64,000 nt of DNA from Streptomyces sp. 71268 (GTDB lineage: Bacteria; Actinomycetota; Actinomycetes; Streptomycetales; Streptomycetaceae): NCBI RefSeq assembly GCF_029392895.1, contig NZ_CP114200.1:3937001-4001000 (forward strand). Reading direction: 5' to 3'. This document shows positions 1 to 8,177 of the stretch, piece after piece. Each line of letters begins with the position of its first letter. Position 1 is the first letter of the stretch. The translations under genes and the position numbers were made by a program. The notes under the pieces were generated by a model that saw only the letters and a list, made by a program, of their open reading frames with translations, searched no databases and was not told where the DNA came from.

Positions 1-687
1 CTTCAGGGTTCCCCACAGGCCCTCGACGATGAAGCCGTCCCACACGAAGCTCTTGGCCCAGTGCCCGATCTCCCAGGCGTGGTGCTTCTCCTCGACGGCC
101 TTGCCCCAGGGGGTCTCGCCCGCCTTCTTCATGTCCTCGACGCTGTAGCCGTACATGTTCTTGCCGCCGGAACCGTCGTCTTCCCGCCACACGGTTCCGC
201 CGTTGACCAGGCTGGTGATCTTGTTGGCCGCGGCCCGCTCGGCGGCCCAGAACTGGGCCACGGTCGCGGACACGTCCTTGACCAGGTCGTTGTTCTTGTC
301 GACCTTGTCGCCGTCGTACCGCCAGTCGTCGTCATCCTCGATGTCCTCGACGAAGGCCACGGCCTCGGCCCGGAGCCGGTCGAGCTTCTCCTTGATCGGG
401 CGGACCTCGGTGGCGTACCCCTCCAACGCCGAGGCCACCGCGGTCAGGTCGTCCGCGAACCGGTCGGCGGTGTCCCGTACCGGCTGGGTGGTGGCGAAGA
501 GTTGGTCGGCCTCCGGCGCCTTGTAGAAGGACGAGAGCTTTTGGAACTCGGTGTGCGTGTCCGCACCCGTCTTCCGCACTTTGCTCGCGTCCCCGCGCAG
601 GCCCGCGATGTGCTTCTCCAGCTCCGGCAGGTTCCCCGTGAACGTCGGGATGCCTGACGGGTCGATCCGGTCCGGCGTGTCACCCAT
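1..687 (-). CDS. T7SS-associated secreted/polymorphic-toxin-like protein, C-terminus cut by window edge
   Basis: Open frame running off the left edge. It starts at an ATG at 687 and begins MGDTPDRIDPSGIPTFTG. The visible ~229 residues are helical and acidic, with a long heptad-like N-terminal half and a central EDIEDDDDWRYDGDK segment. This matches the N-terminal domain often seen in streptomycete proteins encoded with ESX/WXG100 partners, which carry variable, sometimes toxic, C-termini. It sits 13 bp downstream of a DUF6507 gene and two WXG100-like genes on the same strand. The C-terminal domain is outside the window, so whether it is a toxin cannot be judged. Family-level call is an inference from composition and neighbours. 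Confidence 0.7.
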   Translation of the reverse strand, partial: MGDTPDRIDPSGIPTFTGNLPELEKHIAGLRGDASKVRKTGADTHTEFQKLSSFYKAPEADQLFATTQPVRDTADRFADDLTAVASALEGYATEVRPIKEKLDRLRAEAVAFVEDIEDDDDWRYDGDKVDKNNDLVKDVSATVAQFWAAERAAANKITSLVNGGTVWREDDGSGGKNMYGYSVEDMKKAGETPWGKAVEEKHHAWEIGHWAKSFVWDGFIVEGLWGTLK

Positions 688-700
688 GACGGCCCCCCAC

Positions 701-1081
701 CTACTTCTTCTTCTCCCCCGTGGGCTTGCCGAAGTCCGGATCGGGGGCCTTGCGGGCCTCCCGCTGGGCGTCGGCAGCCATCTGTAAGTTCCCGTTCATG
801 TACGCGGTCGTCGCCTCGCTCGCTCCCTGTACGGACTTCGCCGAGCGCGCCGCGACGAACCGCAGGTCCTTCTCCGCGTGCGGGGCGAACTCGGAGAGCG
901 CCAGGCCCACCAGGCCCGCCTCCGGCTTCTCGCCGCCCATGGCGAGCGTGCCCGCGGCGGTCGCCGCGCCCTTCAGGTGCTCACCGAACGACTTCGCCTG
1001 CGGCTGCAGCTCCTTGGCGATCTTGACCGTGTCCTGCAGTGTCCGTCCGATGTCCGGCGGCTGTAGGTCCCAGCCCGTCAT
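701..1081 (-). CDS. DUF6507-type ESX-associated small protein
   Basis: About 126 residues starting MTGWDLQPPDIGRTL; the frame is open a further 12 codons upstream, but the MTGWD start is the family-typical one. The protein is helical with no membrane segment and ends in a basic GEKKK tail. The opening MTGWD and a closing alanine-rich 'YMNGNLQMAADAQREA' helix are typical of DUF6507, small proteins encoded beside WXG100 genes in Streptomyces. It lies between the WXG100 genes and the large secreted protein and is probably a chaperone or secretion partner of that protein. The biochemical role is unknown. Confidence 0.7.
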   Translation of the reverse strand: MTGWDLQPPDIGRTLQDTVKIAKELQPQAKSFGEHLKGAATAAGTLAMGGEKPEAGLVGLALSEFAPHAEKDLRFVAARSAKSVQGASEATTAYMNGNLQMAADAQREARKAPDPDFGKPTGEKKK

Positions 1082-1277
1082 CGACTGCCTCCCCCACCAT
1101 CTGTGTGTTGCCCGCACCCCACGACAGGGCGTACGGATGCCACCGCGCCACCGCTCGCCCGGAGCGCGCCGGCGCGTGCCACGTACCGCTGTCCGCCCCG
1201 CACGGCCCCGCCCTGCGGGCCCGCCGGCCCGCGCGCCGGGTTCCGCTCGGTCGGCTGGCCGTGCTCGACGCGCGTAC

Positions 1278-1589
1278 TCAGCCGATCCCGTCCACGGCCG
1301 ACTTGGCGCGGCTCAGGGCCGACTGCGCCGTGCCGTCGTTCTTCTCCAGCGTCGTACGAACGAGCCGGATGATCTCCCGCACCTCGTTCGCCGAACGGTT
1401 CCACCGCTGCTCGGCGGCGTGGTACTGGTCGGAGACGCCGTCCGCCTGAAAGTCGGCCATCGCGGCCTTGACCTGGCGGTCCCGGTCGGTGATGACGGCT
1501 TCTAGCCGGGCCACGATGCTGCCCAGGCTCCCCTGCACCTCGCTGGAGGCGCCGCCGTCGTAGCTGTTGCGATCAGAATTCGCACCCAT
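1278..1589 (-). CDS. WXG100/ESAT-6-like protein
   Basis: 103 residues starting MGANSDRNSYDGGASSEVQ. It is predicted to form two helices around a turn, with a conserved tryptophan in 'AAEQRWNRSANE', matching small ESX substrates ('pore-forming ESAT-6 family' in streptomycete annotation). The start at 1589 is preferred over longer in-frame extensions because the upstream frame runs through the neighbouring gene's non-coding leader. It is the middle member of a four-gene minus-strand cassette; it and the next gene probably pair as a secreted heterodimer. The family is clear by size and fold pattern, the secretion role is inferred. Confidence 0.75.
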   Translation of the reverse strand: MGANSDRNSYDGGASSEVQGSLGSIVARLEAVITDRDRQVKAAMADFQADGVSDQYHAAEQRWNRSANEVREIIRLVRTTLEKNDGTAQSALSRAKSAVDGIG

Positions 1590-1642
1590 GGTGCTCCCCC
1601 TCAGTTGCGTCTGGCTGCGGCTGCCGAGTGGCGAGCGCCGGC

Positions 1643-1981
1643 TCAGCGACCGCCGAAGCGCGCCGCGTCGAAGTTGGCCGAGGCCATCGACTGGTTGGCG
1701 TTCTCGGCCGCCTCCTGGTCGCCGGAGGTGAACGCCTTGTCCATGCCGGTCTGGCCGCCGAGGATCTTGGCGAGTGCGGCGTTCAGCCCCGCGGTGACCT
1801 CGTCCGACCGCGCCTTGAACTGGTCGAAGGCCGCCTTGCCCTGCCCGTTGAACTTGCCCTCCAGCGGCTGCGCCGCGTCGACCAGCTGCCTGATCAGGCC
1901 GCCAAGATCGTCCGACGAGTACCGCGACTGGCTCGTCAGCGTGGAGAGTGTCTGGCTGCCCATGTCGAACTTCATGCCCAT
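1643..1981 (-). CDS. WXG100-like ESX secretion protein
   Basis: 112 residues starting MGMKFDMGSQTLSTL. All-helical, with a turn near 'GKFNGQGKAAFDQFKAR' at the position of the WXG motif, where W is replaced (F-N-G). It is the first gene of the ESX cassette and 53 bp upstream of the second WXG100-like gene. Two such paralogous partners in tandem usually encode the EsxA/EsxB-like dimer. No EccC ATPase is visible, so the secretion machine must be outside the window. Confidence 0.7.
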   Translation of the reverse strand: MGMKFDMGSQTLSTLTSQSRYSSDDLGGLIRQLVDAAQPLEGKFNGQGKAAFDQFKARSDEVTAGLNAALAKILGGQTGMDKAFTSGDQEAAENANQSMASANFDAARFGGR

Positions 1982-2284
1982 TGGTAACCCCTCCCGTGCG
2001 GTCTCCGCCCCCACCGACGGACACGCCCCGTTGATCACCTGCCGCGACGAGACAACGACAGTGTGCTGATCCGAGTACACAGTGACGCACCCCTGCGGTG
2101 CAACGTGTATCGAACACCTGAGACACAACACATACATTCGTGGGCAGGCAACCCCCCTGCTCACCAGGGAGGTTGATGCTTCAAGGGTGGCTCGAATTCG
2201 CTCCGGGGCCCAGGCGGCTGCGTGGGGTCCCCTGCCCTCCTCCAGCGCCGCCCGAGCGGCGGCACCAGCATCCCGCCCTCAGGC
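1982..2284. other. Intergenic region between cas6e and the ESX cassette
   Basis: 303 bp without a convincing gene, separating the end of the cas operon from the first ESX gene (both minus strand). Bases about 2040-2145 are clearly less GC-rich than the surroundings (for example gacacaacacatacattcg) and are the likely place for the ESX promoter. No single -35/-10 pair stands out and no strong terminator hairpin was recognised. Confidence 0.5.
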
Positions 2285-3088
2285 TCACCCCGACCCGTTC
2301 CCCACCCCCGCCACCGGCGCCAAGGTCAGCAACCCGCACCCGTACGCCTTGGCCGGGCCGATGCCGCCGAGGAGACGGGCGGTGAGGGCCTCGGGGTCGG
2401 TGACGCGGAGGTGGCCCTCGAAGGTGGCGCTGTGGAAGGTGACGTGGGCGCCACGGCCGCCCTTGGGGAAGGAATGGCGGTGGCGGGCCGTGATGCGGAC
2501 CTCGTGGGCGTCGGACGCGTGCCCCGCCGCAGGCGGAAGCGTGGGCGGAGTGTCCGGGGTGAGGCCTGGGGCCGCGAGGTCGGTGCGGGACTTGGGTACC
2601 TCGAAGCCCCAGCGTTCGGCGCGGTCGAGGAACCAGCCCAGTTGGGCCGCCGCCGTGCGGTGGGCCAGGCGGAAGCCGCGGGTCTTGGTGCCCTCGGGGA
2701 GCTCGGCCAGGCGTTCGGCCTGGGCGGGGGTGAGGGCGAGGGGCGTCGTGGTGTTCTGGACCGGGTTGGCGGTCAGCCGGAACGCGTACTCACGGCCGGT
2801 GGCGATGTGGGCGAGGAGCGGGGCGTAGTCGCGTACGAGCGCGTGCTCGCCGTCCGCATCCGGCCAGCCCGCCCGCTCGACCACGTGTGTCCAGTCGGGC
2901 TTGGAGCGGGTGAGGACGATGAGGTGCGGCCGGCGTGGGTTGTCCGCGTCCAGGCGCCACAACACGCGCTCGTCCGACTCGCCCGGCAGGCCCCCCTGCA
3001 CCGCTCCGTGCATGGCGCGGGGGTTGGCCAGCAGGCGGCGGCTCTCCGCCCGCAGCGGGTTGATGCGTACGCGGGAGAGGTAGGTCAT
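2285..3088 (-). CDS. cas6e: CRISPR pre-crRNA endoribonuclease Cas6e (CasE/Cse3)
   Basis: 267 residues starting MTYLSRVRINP, the usual Cas6e opening. It cuts the repeat hairpin of pre-crRNA and stays bound to the 3' stem as a Cascade subunit. His27 in 'NPRAMHGAV' aligns with the catalytic histidine of E. coli Cas6e (His26). The C-terminal glycine-rich stretch 'LLGGIGPAKAYGCGLL' is the family's RNA-binding loop. Length is slightly above the usual 200-220 because of an insert near residues 165-190 (TPDTPPTLPP). It is the last gene of the cas operon, 6 bp after cas5e. The expected downstream cas1 and cas2 are absent. Confidence 0.95.
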   Translation of the reverse strand: MTYLSRVRINPLRAESRRLLANPRAMHGAVQGGLPGESDERVLWRLDADNPRRPHLIVLTRSKPDWTHVVERAGWPDADGEHALVRDYAPLLAHIATGREYAFRLTANPVQNTTTPLALTPAQAERLAELPEGTKTRGFRLAHRTAAAQLGWFLDRAERWGFEVPKSRTDLAAPGLTPDTPPTLPPAAGHASDAHEVRITARHRHSFPKGGRGAHVTFHSATFEGHLRVTDPEALTARLLGGIGPAKAYGCGLLTLAPVAGVGNGSG

Positions 3089-3094
3089 CGCGGG

Positions 3095-4009
3095 TCACCT
3101 GTCCAGCAGGGCGAACGGGTCGTGCCCAGCGTCGTCGTGGGCGGCGGGATCGGCATCGGAGTCGGGGTCGGATCCGGGGTCGGGGTCGGGTTCGAGGTCG
3201 GCTTCGGGGAATCCGGTGGGAATCTCCCACCAGTCGCGACATACCCGGCGGGTGGTGAAGCGGCGGGCGTGTGGGTCGAAGGAGACCGGGGCGTCGCGGA
3301 GTTCGTCGTCGCCATCGGGGCTCTCCACGGTCACGGACACGTCGGTGGTCGCCGTGTAGACGGGGCGGTTGACGCCCCGTTCGCGGCCGATCCGCGCGGC
3401 GTGCTGCGTCCGAGCCCGCTTCGACGCCAGCCACGGCTCGTCCCGTATCACCCGCGCCAACTCCCCCTCGCGCAACCCGAGTGCCAGTGGCTGGGACGGC
3501 GGGCAGGAGCGGCGGCCCAGGGCCAGCGGGAACGCGGGGGCGCGGACGGCCGTGTCGAGGCGTTCGAGCAGGTCCCGAGGGCCGGCCAGGGCCGCCAGGA
3601 ACGTCGCGTCCTGGAGGTAGTAACGGCTGGTCACATGGGTGTACTTGGCCGGCTGCGTGGGCCGCTGCACGCCCTTGGCCGAGACGCCGGACTGGGGCAG
3701 CGGACGGCCCCGGTAGTCGGAGACGGTGTGGTAGTCGCGCAACAGCGTGCCGGGCACGTCGACGCGTACGCCCAGGCGCAGGTCGAGCAGGTCGCCCAGC
3801 GGTTCGTCGCGGTCGCGGCCCAGGGCGGCGGCCAGCAGGCCGACCACGCCGGACTTGGTGGGTTCGGAGTGCGTGTCGCGGCGGTTGTTGGCGGTGACGT
3901 GGTAGCCCCAGGCTTGCAGCGGACCGGCCAGCCGCAACAGCAGGACGGCTGGCTCGCCGGCAGCGTCGGCGGACGTGGCGGTGGCGTGCGCGGGGTCGGG
4001 GACCGTCAT
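3095..4009 (-). CDS. cas5e: Type I-E Cascade subunit Cas5e (CasD)
   Basis: 304 residues. Cas5e caps the 5' handle of the crRNA. Diagnostic stretches are 'LLLRLAGPLQAWG' near residue 23, 'PTKSGVVGLLAAALGR' and 'YRGRPLPQSGVSAKGVQRPTQP'. The ATG at 4009 overlaps the cas7e stop (ATGA), indicating coupled translation. The last ~45 residues are an acidic, Asp-Pro-rich low-complexity tail that ordinary Cas5e proteins lack. The Asp/Pro repeats may vary by slippage and look intrinsically disordered. Confidence 0.95.
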   Translation of the reverse strand: MTVPDPAHATATSADAAGEPAVLLLRLAGPLQAWGYHVTANNRRDTHSEPTKSGVVGLLAAALGRDRDEPLGDLLDLRLGVRVDVPGTLLRDYHTVSDYRGRPLPQSGVSAKGVQRPTQPAKYTHVTSRYYLQDATFLAALAGPRDLLERLDTAVRAPAFPLALGRRSCPPSQPLALGLREGELARVIRDEPWLASKRARTQHAARIGRERGVNRPVYTATTDVSVTVESPDGDDELRDAPVSFDPHARRFTTRRVCRDWWEIPTGFPEADLEPDPDPGSDPDSDADPAAHDDAGHDPFALLDR

Positions 4010-5172
4010 CGGGCGGCCGGGACGCTCGGGGCGACGAGGGAGGACAGGTGTTCGCCCAGACCGGTGAGGAGTCGCGGGAAGGTCACCGCGTCGCCGAATG
4101 CTTCCCGGATGACGCTCCCCGTGTCGGAGCTCTCGTCGAACGCGTGGCACACGGCGGTGTGGTCGGGGGTGTCGCCCCACTGCTTGAGCGCCTTGGTGTG
4201 TTCCTTCGCAAGCTGGCGGGCCGACTCGGCGGCGATGCCCGAACCCGGCGCGATGGGCTCCTCGAAGGCGGAGACCAGGTTGACCGGCTGGTCGGAACGG
4301 ACCACGACGGCCACCAGGCTGGGCAGCGTGCGGTGGGCGAAGGAGTTGCCGTAACCGCTGGGTACGGAGCGGGCGAACGAGGTGACGAACGACTGCACGC
4401 CCTTGATCGCGTCCTCGTCGGTGTCCAGGTTGTGCCGGAGCTGGTGCAGCCCGACGCTGGCGTACCGGTAGAGGGTGGCGGAGTTGAAGCCGATGGTGCC
4501 GATCATGCCGGCGCCCGTCTCCTGGCCCTTGCGTGCCTCGTCGTCCACGGCGGTGAAGTAGTCGAATTCCAGCTCCACGGCGTGCGTGGACAGCGCGTGC
4601 GCGACCTGGACGGCGGCGTCCACGCGCAGCGCCGGGATGTCGGCGACCATGCGCCCGAAGAGCGCCACGTCCAGCGGGTGTCCCGAGGTGAACACCTCCT
4701 GGATCGGCAGCTTCTCCATCTCGGCGGCCAGCGCCTTGTCACCGAGGCCGACCAGTTCGGCGGCCCGGTCCCGGACGAGCGCGGCGACGGCGTCAAGCTG
4801 GCGGTGCCCGTAGAAGAAGAGGTACGCCGTGTCGCCCTCCTTCTTGCCCGCGCGGATCTTCAACGGGGCCAGCAGCGCCGTGGCGAGACGCGCCGCGCCC
4901 TCGTCGTCCAACCCGGTGGTGTCACCGATGCGACCGGCGAGCGCGGCGGCGACGCGGCGGGTGCGCGTCGCCTGGTCCTGGTCGGGCTCGCGGTGTTCGG
5001 TGAAGTGCAGGCGCGTGGCGCGCTTCCACGCCTGCGACGAGACGCGGGAGCGACGTACCCCGCCGAAGAACGCCTCCTTGGGGTTCCCCTGGTCGTCACG
5101 GTTGAGGTTGGCCGGGGGGACGGTCTGCAGGATGTGTACGTCGACGTACGCGCGGGGAGCGGGCAGCTCCAC
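4006..5172 (-). CDS. cas7e: Type I-E Cascade backbone subunit Cas7e (CasC/Cse4)
   Basis: 388 residues with a GTG start at 5172, preceded by a good GGAGG. Cas7e polymerises along the crRNA spacer as the six-subunit Cascade backbone. 'YVDVHILQTVPPANLNRDD' opens the protein, followed by 'RSRVSSQAWKRATR', both hallmark motifs. 'IGTIGFNSATLYRYASV' and 'GYGNSFAHRTLPSLV' are also typical. Length matches family norms. It is separated from cse2 by about 110 bp containing an 18-bp imperfect direct repeat (ggggcgtgcccggtatca, near 5250-5285). Confidence 0.96.
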   Translation of the reverse strand: MELPAPRAYVDVHILQTVPPANLNRDDQGNPKEAFFGGVRRSRVSSQAWKRATRLHFTEHREPDQDQATRTRRVAAALAGRIGDTTGLDDEGAARLATALLAPLKIRAGKKEGDTAYLFFYGHRQLDAVAALVRDRAAELVGLGDKALAAEMEKLPIQEVFTSGHPLDVALFGRMVADIPALRVDAAVQVAHALSTHAVELEFDYFTAVDDEARKGQETGAGMIGTIGFNSATLYRYASVGLHQLRHNLDTDEDAIKGVQSFVTSFARSVPSGYGNSFAHRTLPSLVAVVVRSDQPVNLVSAFEEPIAPGSGIAAESARQLAKEHTKALKQWGDTPDHTAVCHAFDESSDTGSVIREAFGDAVTFPRLLTGLGEHLSSLVAPSVPAAR

Positions 5173-5283
5173 GGGACCTCCAGGGGTCGGGTAAGGGACC
5201 GGACGGTTCTTCCGGCCTGGTGGGTGAGCGGGTCTGTGGGTGGGGCGGCGGGGGCGTGCCCGGTATCAGGGGCGTGCCCGGTG

Positions 5284-5967
5284 TTACGAGCGCGCCGGAC
5301 CTTCGCCGTCGGTTCCGGCGCCTTCGGTGTCCTGGTTGGCGGGCTTCCACACGTGGTAGGCCAGCCCCCACGTCCGGCGGACGCGTTGCCGCTGTTCCGG
5401 GTGGGTCCACCGCTCCAGGTCCCGCATCAACCGGTCGTAGTCCAGGGCGATGCCCTCGGCCCGCAACTGCGGAACGAGGCCGCGCAACCGGTAGAGCAGG
5501 GCCCGTACCGAGGTGGCGTTCACGGCCGCCGCCACGCGCCGGTCCAGCGCCTCCGGACTGAACCGGTCGGCCACCCGCAGGGACCGCAGGGCGGAACCGA
5601 GGCCGACCTGCGGCTTGTGCATGGGGCGCTGTTGGCTCTGCTGGTGGAGGCCGTAGAGCGCGAGCGCGCCGTGCTCGGCTTCGAGGGCGTGCGTGACCTC
5701 ACCGTCGGTGGGGCTCGTGTAGTACGGCCACATCGCGGGCACGGTGCCGGCGTCGTGTCCGAGGCCCGCACGCAGGTCCGCCAGTTCCTCGCCCGGAGGG
5801 CCGGTCGGTGCGAACCGGTGCCAGCTCCCCTTCCTGACGTCCAGGTACCGGTGCCAGTACCGGGTGACCCGGGCGGGCCCCGGGTCCGGTGCGGTCGCGG
5901 TGTTCGGCGCGGTCGCGGGGTCCGGTGCGGTCGCGGAGTTCGGCGTGGCCTGGGGTGGGATGCTCAC
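5284..5967 (-). CDS. cse2: Type I-E Cascade small subunit Cse2 (CasB/Cas11e)
   Basis: 227 residues with a GTG start at 5967 that overlaps the cas8e stop (GTGA). Two copies of this helical subunit stabilise the R-loop in Cascade. The core starts near residue 34 ('RVTRYWHRYLDVRKGSW') and contains 'ADLRAGLGHDAG' and 'RLRGLVPQLRAEGIALDYDRL', standard Cse2 features. The first ~33 residues are a Pro/Ala/Thr repeat (ATAPDPATAPNTATAPDP) not needed for the fold. The C-terminal ~20 residues are also low complexity. Confidence 0.94.
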   Translation of the reverse strand: MSIPPQATPNSATAPDPATAPNTATAPDPGPARVTRYWHRYLDVRKGSWHRFAPTGPPGEELADLRAGLGHDAGTVPAMWPYYTSPTDGEVTHALEAEHGALALYGLHQQSQQRPMHKPQVGLGSALRSLRVADRFSPEALDRRVAAAVNATSVRALLYRLRGLVPQLRAEGIALDYDRLMRDLERWTHPEQRQRVRRTWGLAYHVWKPANQDTEGAGTDGEGPARS

Positions 5968-7925
5968 CGCGAGGGCCCTTCGGTCGTCGGGTTGTCGGGG
6001 TCGGGGGTATCGGGCGTGTCCGGGGTGTCGGGAGCGTTCGGGGTATCGGGCGTGTCGGGGCTGCCGGCCTCGGGAGCGGTCTCCGGCTGCTGGGCTTCCG
6101 CCTCGCCGCCCTCGGCCTCCGCCTCGGCTTCGGCGGCTCGGGCGCGCCGCTCCTCGGCGCGGCGCTCGGCACGGCGCTCGGCACGCTGCCAGAGGATCTT
6201 GTCGAGGCTCTTGCGGAAGGCTGCTTCCGCCTCGCTGAGCCGGTACACCCGGCTGGTGTCGTTCCGCGTCACCACGCGGCCCTGGAAGAGACCGGGCGCG
6301 GCGGCGTTGCTGAGCAATTGCTCCGCCACCTTCCACGCCTCCTTCCCGGCGCGCTCCTCCCACTTCGCCAAGTGTGCGGTGATCTTGTCGATGTCCTCGT
6401 CGGCTTCCCGGAGATCCAGCAGCAGCATCCGTACCAACGGGTCGAGGGCGTGCAGCAGGGCCTCGCCCGGGTACTCCCAGGCGCCGCGCGGCAGGGGGTC
6501 GGCGCCGGCGGCCCGGCGCAGGTCGGCGCCGAGCCGGTTGACGGCGAGGGAGAGCTGTTCGGCCTGGCTGACGGCGCCGAGCAGCGCCCCGCGCGTCTTG
6601 CCCTCCCGGTCCAGTGCGGCCAGCGGCAGGGGCATCTCGTCGAAGAACAGGTCCTCGATGGAGCCGAGCTTGGAGCTGTACGCGACGCCGGTCAGCTCAA
6701 GTTGGAGCGGGTAGTCCGAAGTCGGTGTGTCGTAGTCCTGGCGTGTCGTGCTGAGCTGTTTCAGCAGTTCACTCGTGATGTAGGTGTGCTGGTCGGCCGG
6801 GGCCTTGGTCGGGTCGGACGAGCGCCGGTCCACGGCCAGCAGGGCGTCGAGCCCGCGCCACGCGGCGCGCCCCACCCGGTGCCGGAGCGGGCGGATCTGC
6901 GGTACCTCGGCCGCCTTGCCCTTGCGCCGCGCGTACGACACCGGGCTCTCGTGCCGCCAGGCCGTGTGGGTCTCGTGGTCCTGGGAGACCTGGGAGAGGC
7001 GGTCCCCGGCGGCCACGACGGCCCGGGTGACGCGTTGGCTCCCGTCGGCGGTCTGCTCACGGACGAGCAGGACGCGCCGGGCCTGCCAGGTCCACGTCTC
7101 CAACGGGCCCTCCGTCGGACGCGTTCGCCAGTTGGCGGTGGCCGTCGAGCGGGACACGTTGCCCTCGCGCTCACGCCGACGCCACTGGGGCAGGTCATTC
7201 TCGAGACGGGTCTTGCCGTACGGGACGTTCAACAGGAGCGTCTCGTAGAGCGTGGTGCCCCGCGGCATGACGACGCCCAACTGACCCAGCGGGCCCACCG
7301 GGTTACCCGTGGTCTTGCCGCTCTTGGCCTGGCCGTCGCCCTCGACCCCGGTCTTGATGGCGCCCGTGTCCCAGCAGTGCGTGTGCAGCAGCCAGCGGGC
7401 GGCCTCGGCCGGGGTGAGTTCGAGCGGGTCGGCGTCGGTACGGGACGAGAACAGCGGGACGTTGTTGCCCTGCGCCGCGGTGGCGACCAGCAGCGCGGAC
7501 GTCTTCGTCTCGCCCTTCGCCGTACGCAACCCCGCGACCTGCGCGAACGGGTCGGTCTCGGAGAACAGGTCGAAGCACTCGCCGTAGGTGTCGAAGTAGC
7601 GAACCAGTCCCTCGCGCTCGGCGTCCGAGAACGTCCCCCGCGCGAACCGCTCGGCCCAGTCGGCGGCGTCCTTGGGGAAGCCCAACGCGTCCACCACGAT
7701 GGGCAGCAGAAGCTGTCGGAAGATCGCCGGCTTCTGGGTGGGAATGTCCACCTCGATGTCCCGGAACCGGTGGGCGTCCAGGAGCAGTTCTCGTACTCCT
7801 ACGGCGCGTTCCGCCGACCGCGCCCCGGCTTGCGGCCTAGCCGTCTCCCCCTGGTCCGCAGTGCGCGCGAGCAACCACGGTTCATCGAGCAAACTCCACA
7901 ACCCAGCCTCCGGGGAACTTTTCAC
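5964..7925 (-). CDS. cas8e: Type I-E Cascade large subunit Cas8e (Cse1/CasA)
   Basis: 653 residues with a GTG start at 7925. Cas8e recognises the PAM and recruits Cas3. The opening 'LWSLLDEPWLLAR' and the following 'VGVRELLLDAHRFRDIEVD' are typical Cse1. The middle has the conserved 'LLHTHCWDTGAIKTG' segment. The protein is longer than the usual ~500-560. The last ~100 residues are Arg/Ala-Glu coiled segments followed by a Thr-Pro-Asp repeat tail (PDTPDTPNAPDTPDT), probably disordered. About 250 bp separate it from cas3, leaving room for its own promoter. Confidence 0.95.
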   Translation of the reverse strand: MKSSPEAGLWSLLDEPWLLARTADQGETARPQAGARSAERAVGVRELLLDAHRFRDIEVDIPTQKPAIFRQLLLPIVVDALGFPKDAADWAERFARGTFSDAEREGLVRYFDTYGECFDLFSETDPFAQVAGLRTAKGETKTSALLVATAAQGNNVPLFSSRTDADPLELTPAEAARWLLHTHCWDTGAIKTGVEGDGQAKSGKTTGNPVGPLGQLGVVMPRGTTLYETLLLNVPYGKTRLENDLPQWRRREREGNVSRSTATANWRTRPTEGPLETWTWQARRVLLVREQTADGSQRVTRAVVAAGDRLSQVSQDHETHTAWRHESPVSYARRKGKAAEVPQIRPLRHRVGRAAWRGLDALLAVDRRSSDPTKAPADQHTYITSELLKQLSTTRQDYDTPTSDYPLQLELTGVAYSSKLGSIEDLFFDEMPLPLAALDREGKTRGALLGAVSQAEQLSLAVNRLGADLRRAAGADPLPRGAWEYPGEALLHALDPLVRMLLLDLREADEDIDKITAHLAKWEERAGKEAWKVAEQLLSNAAAPGLFQGRVVTRNDTSRVYRLSEAEAAFRKSLDKILWQRAERRAERRAEERRARAAEAEAEAEGGEAEAQQPETAPEAGSPDTPDTPNAPDTPDTPDTPDPDNPTTEGPSR

Positions 7926-8177
7926 GTCTTGGGTGGGGGGAGTGACCAGACTGGCACAGACGGCTACGGTGCGCGGGGCGAATGCAAGGATTGCCCAACA
8001 CGATTGCTGAATGGTGTCGTCCGCGCCCCCGGCACGCCGGGGATGTTCCCTTTTCTCGTCTCGCGGCGAAGGTTGGCCCCGCGTCCGTGCGGGGGCGTTC
8101 GGGCACGTCCGGCGCGTGCGCGACCCGTGCGCGCCGGGCGGCGCCGTGCCGGCTGTCGCCCTACTCCGCCCCGCCGG

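Noticed and set aside
2222..4354. Long plus-strand open frame opposite cas5e-cas7e
   Set aside because: GC-rich shadow: Gly/Arg/Val-rich product, no family motifs, and opposite strand genes are unmistakable Cas proteins.
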